A stretch of DNA of 18,160 bases from CAZWAP01 sp964632005 (GTDB lineage Bacteria > Planctomycetota > Phycisphaerae > Sedimentisphaerales > Anaerobacaceae). A program made the position numbers and the translations under genes. Of this stretch, positions 14,266 through 18,160 are shown piece after piece (within the stretch, counting starts at the first letter, position 1; every line of letters starts with the position of its first letter). The stretch is from positions 1-18,160 of the forward strand of contig CAZWAP010000046.1 of NCBI GenBank assembly GCA_964632005.1, read 5' to 3'. Under the pieces are notes generated by a model. The model was not told the DNA's origin. It ran no database searches and was given only the letters and a program-made list of their open reading frames with translations.

Positions 14266-16818
14266 TTACCACCTCCTGGAGAGCGATATTCGATCTCGCT
14301 CGGACTCGTACTGGGCCATCAGTTTAAGATACTTCTCTGCGAGCTGTGTGTTCTTTTGTCTTCTTGCAATTCTTTCGAGGTGGACACAGGCCAGGCGGGC
14401 GGCTTCGAGCTTGAGGCGATAGCCGTGCTGGCGGCGGTACTTTTGGCGGTCCTTGTTGAATCTGTCCACCCAGTTCTTGCAAAAGGCGTTGATTTTCGGG
14501 ATGAGCTGCGGGGTTCTTGCCGCGATGAGTATGGCCTCGAGCATAGGGGCGGGGGAAGGATGTGCGTTGAAGGCCTTGGTGATGAAGTCGAATCCGCTTT
14601 TTCTTGTATTGAGGTCAGCCTGGAGAAGGTATGTGTGGCCGAGCACCATATTCTTGTGGAACTCGTCGGGATAGAGGGTATGGCCGGTGGGTATTCCGTT
14701 GAATAGCTTTCTGCCCTGGGGGCTTGTGACGTCCACGAAGAGCTTCTGCTTGTTGTTCAGGAAGACGACGGGCCAGTCGGGGTTGTGGTCGAGTCCTCTG
14801 GTGAAGGGCTTGTTGAACTGTCCGGCGGGCATCAGGACGACCCAGACGTTGCGTTTTCTGAGCTCGTCTCCGATCCACTTGCCGATCTTTTTGTATTTTT
14901 CGGCATCGAGGACCTGGTCGAGGCTTTTTCCGAGGGCCCTTGCTTCGATGATGGCGTCTCTGACGGTAGGGCCGCCTGACATTATGTAGGTCCAGAGGTC
15001 AAATGTCTTGCGGTCATATGCTGCCTGGGCCCGGCCGTCCATAAACAGCTGCAGGGGTGTTCGGCCGGTGTTGGGGTCGGGCTCCTGGCCCCAGGCGATA
15101 AAGCCGCCCTCGGTCCAGTAGTTGAACATTTTGCCTTCGAGGCGGTTCATCTTAATGAAGGTTGTAGCGTAGAACGGCTTGGCGTCGGAGGCGGTCATTC
15201 TCATAAAGACGGAGGTGAGCTTTGTATCGTTGGGCCAGGGGTCGAGGTATATTCGCTTGAACTTCAGTGTCCACCAGGTTCCGAGGAAGAGGACGGCGGC
15301 GGCGGCGGCGGTGATGAAGGTTTGCTGGAGATAGGCAGGCATAGGAGGGACGGTCAGTTGCTTGTTGTGCCGGAGGTTTCTGGTGGCGGCGAGGGCGCGT
15401 GCGATCTGGTCGATGAGCAGGGCGAGGAGTGGGCAGGCGGTGATGCCGGCGATGGGGATAAACCTGCGGGAGCGGATGGCCATATATATGGTAAGGGCGG
15501 CGATCAGCATCAGGGGCAGGTCTATCTTGGGGAGTTGGTAGAGGCCCTGTGGGGCGACCTTCCGCCTGAGGTGGTTTGCGACGGAGGAGGAGGTGAGAGC
15601 CATAACGATTATCCAGGCGGCGAGGAGTACCCAGGCTATACCGTACATAAAGGCGAAGGGTACAGCGGTACCCACCGGATTGGACCATTCAAAGGCAGGG
15701 TGCCACTCGTGGATATCTCGCCAGCGTTCGGCGTGCTTGCTGACGCTGATGACGAAGGTATGCGTGAGGTTGGTAAAATGGAAGGGGTTGAATATGATGA
15801 CGGCAGCAAGAGCGAGGAAATATGCGCCGGCGGCGTGGCCCAGGCCCTTCCAGCCGATAGTGGCCAGGCGGTGTTTTTTGAAGATAAGGACGACATCGAG
15901 GACTATGACCAGGACTATGAACAGCAGCATCGGGAGGGTCGGGCCGACCCTGGAGGCGACGAAGATGGTAAAAGGCCAGGCGGTGAGGTTGTAGAGAATA
16001 GCCGTCCATTTCCTATTCAGGCAGGTAAAAAAGTGCAGGCCGATGAAGGGGATGAGCATGATGAAGAGGTAGATGTATCCGCCGTGGACATTGCACCAGA
16101 AGACCGAGACGGGCACGAGCAGCCAGATGTACAGGATGTTTCTATAGGTTGCCAGGGCCAGCACGAGTATGAAGACGGCGACGAGCATATTTGAGAATCC
16201 GGCGGGGCGGATGTCGAGAAACGACCGGCCGATGAACATTGCGAAGCAGGCAAAGGCCGCGGAGAGCGCGGGGTTGACACCGAGCAGGACGCCGGCGTAG
16301 AAGACGCAAAGCACGGTGATTATGTAAATGGCGAATTTCCAGTAGACCAGGGCGTTGGAAGGGAAACTGACGCCGTCGGCGTACGAGTCCTTAGGGACGA
16401 GGGAGTAGAAGATGACGTGGGTGAGCCAGTTTTGATTTATCCAGCCGGTTGGATGCCATCTCTTGACGGTTTCGAGTCCGACCTTTTCGGTGATCCACTG
16501 CGCCCATCGAGGCCAGGACTTGATTTCTTCGGGGGTGGGGCCTGGCTTGTGGGAGTTGGCACTGAAGGGTTCGACGGTATCGACTCCGTGGTTGACGAAG
16601 TGGCGGCCGCAGGCCATTGCGACCCAGGTATCACCGGCGGCGACCATGTGTGTGCAGGCGTGGCCTGTGAAGATGAGCATAGCCAGCCAGGCGATCAGCA
16701 TAGGCCATCCGGAGAGTGCGGGCTTTGAGGGGGCTGGGAGGAGGTTCTGGGGGGCCCGGCTGGGGGTGGTGGGCTTGTCTGGAGGGCGTCTGGTTCTTTT
16801 TTTTATTCGCTTAGCCAT
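14266..16818 (-). CDS. Large polytopic membrane protein, GT-C-like, with soluble C-terminal half
   Basis: An 850-residue protein. A basic, proline-rich N-terminus (1-36) is followed by about 12 membrane segments (first at 37-58, then roughly 158-345, 386-475 and 498-518). The first large loop carries AGDTWVAMACGRHFVNHG (61-78), then VEPFSAN and WINQNWLTH (126-134). An acidic residue after the first helix followed by this pattern is typical of GT-C glycosyltransferases that use polyprenyl-linked sugars. The soluble part has FNYWTEGGFIAW (565-576) and LFMDGRAQAAY (591-601), seen in large bacterial membrane proteins of this kind, then a helical, possibly TPR-like tail (725-850). The GT-C call is inference; no specific family was identified. 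It overlaps the upstream aminotransferase by 16 bases and is tightly linked to a DPM1-like gene downstream, which could provide its lipid-linked donor. Confidence 0.8.
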   Translation of the reverse strand: MAKRIKKRTRRPPDKPTTPSRAPQNLLPAPSKPALSGWPMLIAWLAMLIFTGHACTHMVAAGDTWVAMACGRHFVNHGVDTVEPFSANSHKPGPTPEEIKSWPRWAQWITEKVGLETVKRWHPTGWINQNWLTHVIFYSLVPKDSYADGVSFPSNALVYWKFAIYIITVLCVFYAGVLLGVNPALSAAFACFAMFIGRSFLDIRPAGFSNMLVAVFILVLALATYRNILYIWLLVPVSVFWCNVHGGYIYLFIMLIPFIGLHFFTCLNRKWTAILYNLTAWPFTIFVASRVGPTLPMLLFIVLVIVLDVVLIFKKHRLATIGWKGLGHAAGAYFLALAAVIIFNPFHFTNLTHTFVISVSKHAERWRDIHEWHPAFEWSNPVGTAVPFAFMYGIAWVLLAAWIIVMALTSSSVANHLRRKVAPQGLYQLPKIDLPLMLIAALTIYMAIRSRRFIPIAGITACPLLALLIDQIARALAATRNLRHNKQLTVPPMPAYLQQTFITAAAAAVLFLGTWWTLKFKRIYLDPWPNDTKLTSVFMRMTASDAKPFYATTFIKMNRLEGKMFNYWTEGGFIAWGQEPDPNTGRTPLQLFMDGRAQAAYDRKTFDLWTYIMSGGPTVRDAIIEARALGKSLDQVLDAEKYKKIGKWIGDELRKRNVWVVLMPAGQFNKPFTRGLDHNPDWPVVFLNNKQKLFVDVTSPQGRKLFNGIPTGHTLYPDEFHKNMVLGHTYLLQADLNTRKSGFDFITKAFNAHPSPAPMLEAILIAARTPQLIPKINAFCKNWVDRFNKDRQKYRRQHGYRLKLEAARLACVHLERIARRQKNTQLAEKYLKLMAQYESERDRISLSRRW

Positions 16819-17996
16819 TTCTCCAATCTATCGAGTCCCTTTTCGATCTGTTCGAGCGAACAGGCGAAGCTGAGGCGGACGTTAGCGTCGCAGCCGAAGG
16901 GCAGGCCAGGGACGAGAGCGACGTTTGCCTGCTCGAGGAGGGCCTTTGCGAAGTCCGTACTTCCGTTGATCTGGGCCCCGTTTATGTTTCGGCCGTAGTG
17001 TTTTGAGACGTCGGGGAAGCAGTAGAAGGCCCCTGTCGGCTGTGGGCAACTGATTCCGTCGATTGCGTTGAGGCGCTGGGCCATATAGTTTCCGCGTCGC
17101 TCGAATTCGGCCCGCATCATTTCGACGGCCTCTTCGGCGGCCGGGTTGGTCAGGGCTGCGATGGCGGCGTACTGGCCGAAGGTTACGGTGTTCGAGGTCA
17201 TATGGGATTGGAGCCTGCCCATAGCCTTTATTACGTCTGTTGGTCCTGCGGCGTAACCGATCCGCCAGCCGGTCATAGAGAAGGTTTTGCTGAGTCCGTT
17301 CAGCACGATGGTCCTTTCATAGGCGTCCTTGCTCAGTGCGGCGAAGGAGACGAATTTCGTTTCGCCGTATATCAGCTTTTCGTATATCTCGTCGGAGAGG
17401 ACGATGACATTGGTTCCTTCGAGGATTTTTGCCAGCTCTTTCAACTCTTGGGGGCTGTAGGTAAAGCCTCCGGGGTTGTTGGGCGAGTTCAGCAGGAACA
17501 CTGCGGTTTTATCGGTTATGGCGTTGGCGAGCTGGGCAGGGGTGATCTTGTAGCTGGTGGTCTTGTCGGTATGGATGATCCTGGCGATTGCGCCGGCCAG
17601 CTTTACGGCCTCGGGATAGGTAACCCAGTAGGGGGCAGGGAGTATTACCTCGTCGCCGGGGTCCAGGACGGCCTGCATAGCCTCGTAGACGGCGTGCTTG
17701 CCGCCGATGGTTACGATGATCTGGTCGGGGGTGTAGTCGAGGCCGTTTTCCTTTCTGAACTTCTCGGCGATGGCGGCGCGGAGCTCGGGTATGCCCGCGG
17801 CGGCGGTGTATTTCGTCTTGCCGGCCTTGAGGGCTTCTACCGCGGCATCTTTGATGTAGTCGGGGGTGTCGAAATCCGGCGCTCCGGCGCCGAATCCGAC
17901 GATATCGACGCCCTGGGCTTTCAGCTGCTGTGCGCGGGCAGTAACGGCGATGGTTGCGGATGGGGGCACCTGCTGGGCACGCTGACTGACTTTCAT
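16803..17996 (-). CDS. Class I/II pyridoxal-phosphate aminotransferase, aspartate aminotransferase type (AspB-like, subgroup Ib)
   Basis: A 397-residue fold-type I transaminase, predicted to swap amino groups between aspartate and 2-oxoglutarate or similar acids in the cytoplasm. GAGAPDFDTP is at 36-45, YTAAAGIPELR at 63-73, LNSPNNPGG at 169-177 (N174), VLSDEIYEKL at 199-208 (D202, Y205), NGLSKTFSMTGWRIGY at 233-248 with the Schiff-base lysine K237 and phosphate-binding R245, and VRLSFA at 373-378 with R374 for the substrate carboxylate. Length is normal. The frame extends upstream to 18134, but those 46 residues are not family-like and run into a promoter candidate; ATG 17996 begins right at the expected N-terminus, with AAGGACAGG just upstream. 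It is the first gene of a leftward operon with two membrane-glycosylation genes. Confidence 0.93.
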   Translation of the reverse strand: MKVSQRAQQVPPSATIAVTARAQQLKAQGVDIVGFGAGAPDFDTPDYIKDAAVEALKAGKTKYTAAAGIPELRAAIAEKFRKENGLDYTPDQIIVTIGGKHAVYEAMQAVLDPGDEVILPAPYWVTYPEAVKLAGAIARIIHTDKTTSYKITPAQLANAITDKTAVFLLNSPNNPGGFTYSPQELKELAKILEGTNVIVLSDEIYEKLIYGETKFVSFAALSKDAYERTIVLNGLSKTFSMTGWRIGYAAGPTDVIKAMGRLQSHMTSNTVTFGQYAAIAALTNPAAEEAVEMMRAEFERRGNYMAQRLNAIDGISCPQPTGAFYCFPDVSKHYGRNINGAQINGSTDFAKALLEQANVALVPGLPFGCDANVRLSFACSLEQIEKGLDRLEKWLSE

Positions 17997-18105
17997 CTTT
18001 GCCTGTCCTTTTGTTCCTCGGTACTCATCTGTTTGATTGAGATTGGCGGTGGGCGATACCCACGTTATCAGTGCAATTGCATTCAAGCTGTACGACAGAA
18101 GCCTT

Positions 18106-18134
18106 ATTAAGAAGAAAAGGCGGGTAGCTGTCAA
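18106..18134 (-). promoter_or_regulatory. Candidate promoter for the aminotransferase operon
   Basis: On the minus strand a perfect TTGACA (18129-18134) is followed after 17 bases by CTTAAT (18106-18111, four of six). The start codon is about 110 bases downstream. The site lies inside the upstream extension of the reading frame, which supports the shorter protein. Confidence 0.4.
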
Positions 18135-18160
18135 GAAAATTGGCGGTTAGCCGTGGGCTG

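Noticed and set aside
13387..14706. Long rightward open frame of 439 codons opposite the GT2 gene and part of the GT-C-like gene
   Set aside because: It is antisense to two genes with clear family motifs, has low-complexity acidic/glycine composition typical of GC-rich antisense frames, and matches no family.
15292..15312. Run of CGG triplets
   Set aside because: It encodes an alanine run in a membrane helix of the GT-C-like protein and is ordinary for GC-rich coding sequence.
15322..16194. Rightward open frame of 290 codons opposite the GT-C-like gene
   Set aside because: Its composition is dominated by D, E, G and H, as expected opposite membrane-helix codons; there is no SD or known domain.
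17202..18110. Rightward open frame of 302 codons opposite the aminotransferase
   Set aside because: It is a shadow of a well-supported conserved enzyme and has a glycine/valine-rich sequence with no recognisable motif.

Overview
The window is GC-rich bacterial DNA, most probably from a planctomycete and perhaps from the Phycisphaerae. The best lineage evidence is the 1059-residue exported protein that joins a methyltransferase-like domain to two PQQ-type beta-propellers. It carries WTH..HDAxxNAVA and WPxYRHDxxRSG motifs that I associate with planctomycete secreted proteins. Frequent TTG/GTG starts preceded by strong Shine-Dalgarno (SD) sequences fit this but do not prove it. I see no rRNA, tRNA, CRISPR array, insertion sequence or phage gene.

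Left part (about 1-7200): a surface-polysaccharide locus. An ATP-grasp ligase is read leftward. Divergent from it is a rightward operon of six genes: a WbpA/TviB-type UDP-HexNAc dehydrogenase, a WbpE/DegT-type PLP sugar aminotransferase, a NusG-family specialised antiterminator with a TTG start, a Ugd-type UDP-glucose dehydrogenase, a small four-helix membrane protein, and a UDP-glucuronate 4-epimerase. Together these would supply uronic-acid and aminouronic-acid sugar nucleotides (UDP-GlcA, UDP-GalA and UDP-GlcNAcA derivatives). No transferase, flippase or polymerase of the pathway lies in this block, so the locus must continue elsewhere.

Middle (about 7300-11480): the large secreted methyltransferase/propeller fusion faces left, convergent with the polysaccharide operon. 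It is followed by a 485-base region with promoter-like sequences and no convincing gene, then a rightward NUDIX hydrolase.

Right part (about 11460-18000), all leftward: a probable operon of aspartate-type aminotransferase, then a large GT-C-like membrane protein (16-base overlap), then a DPM1-like GT2 glycosyltransferase (3-base gap, SD inside the upstream gene's last codons). A separate gene follows, encoding a gamma-glutamylcyclotransferase-like domain fused to a long helical region and a C-terminal region that resembles glutamine-synthetase-fold amidoligases. That fusion and the exported methyltransferase/propeller fusion are the two most unusual proteins here and the best candidates for undescribed biochemistry.
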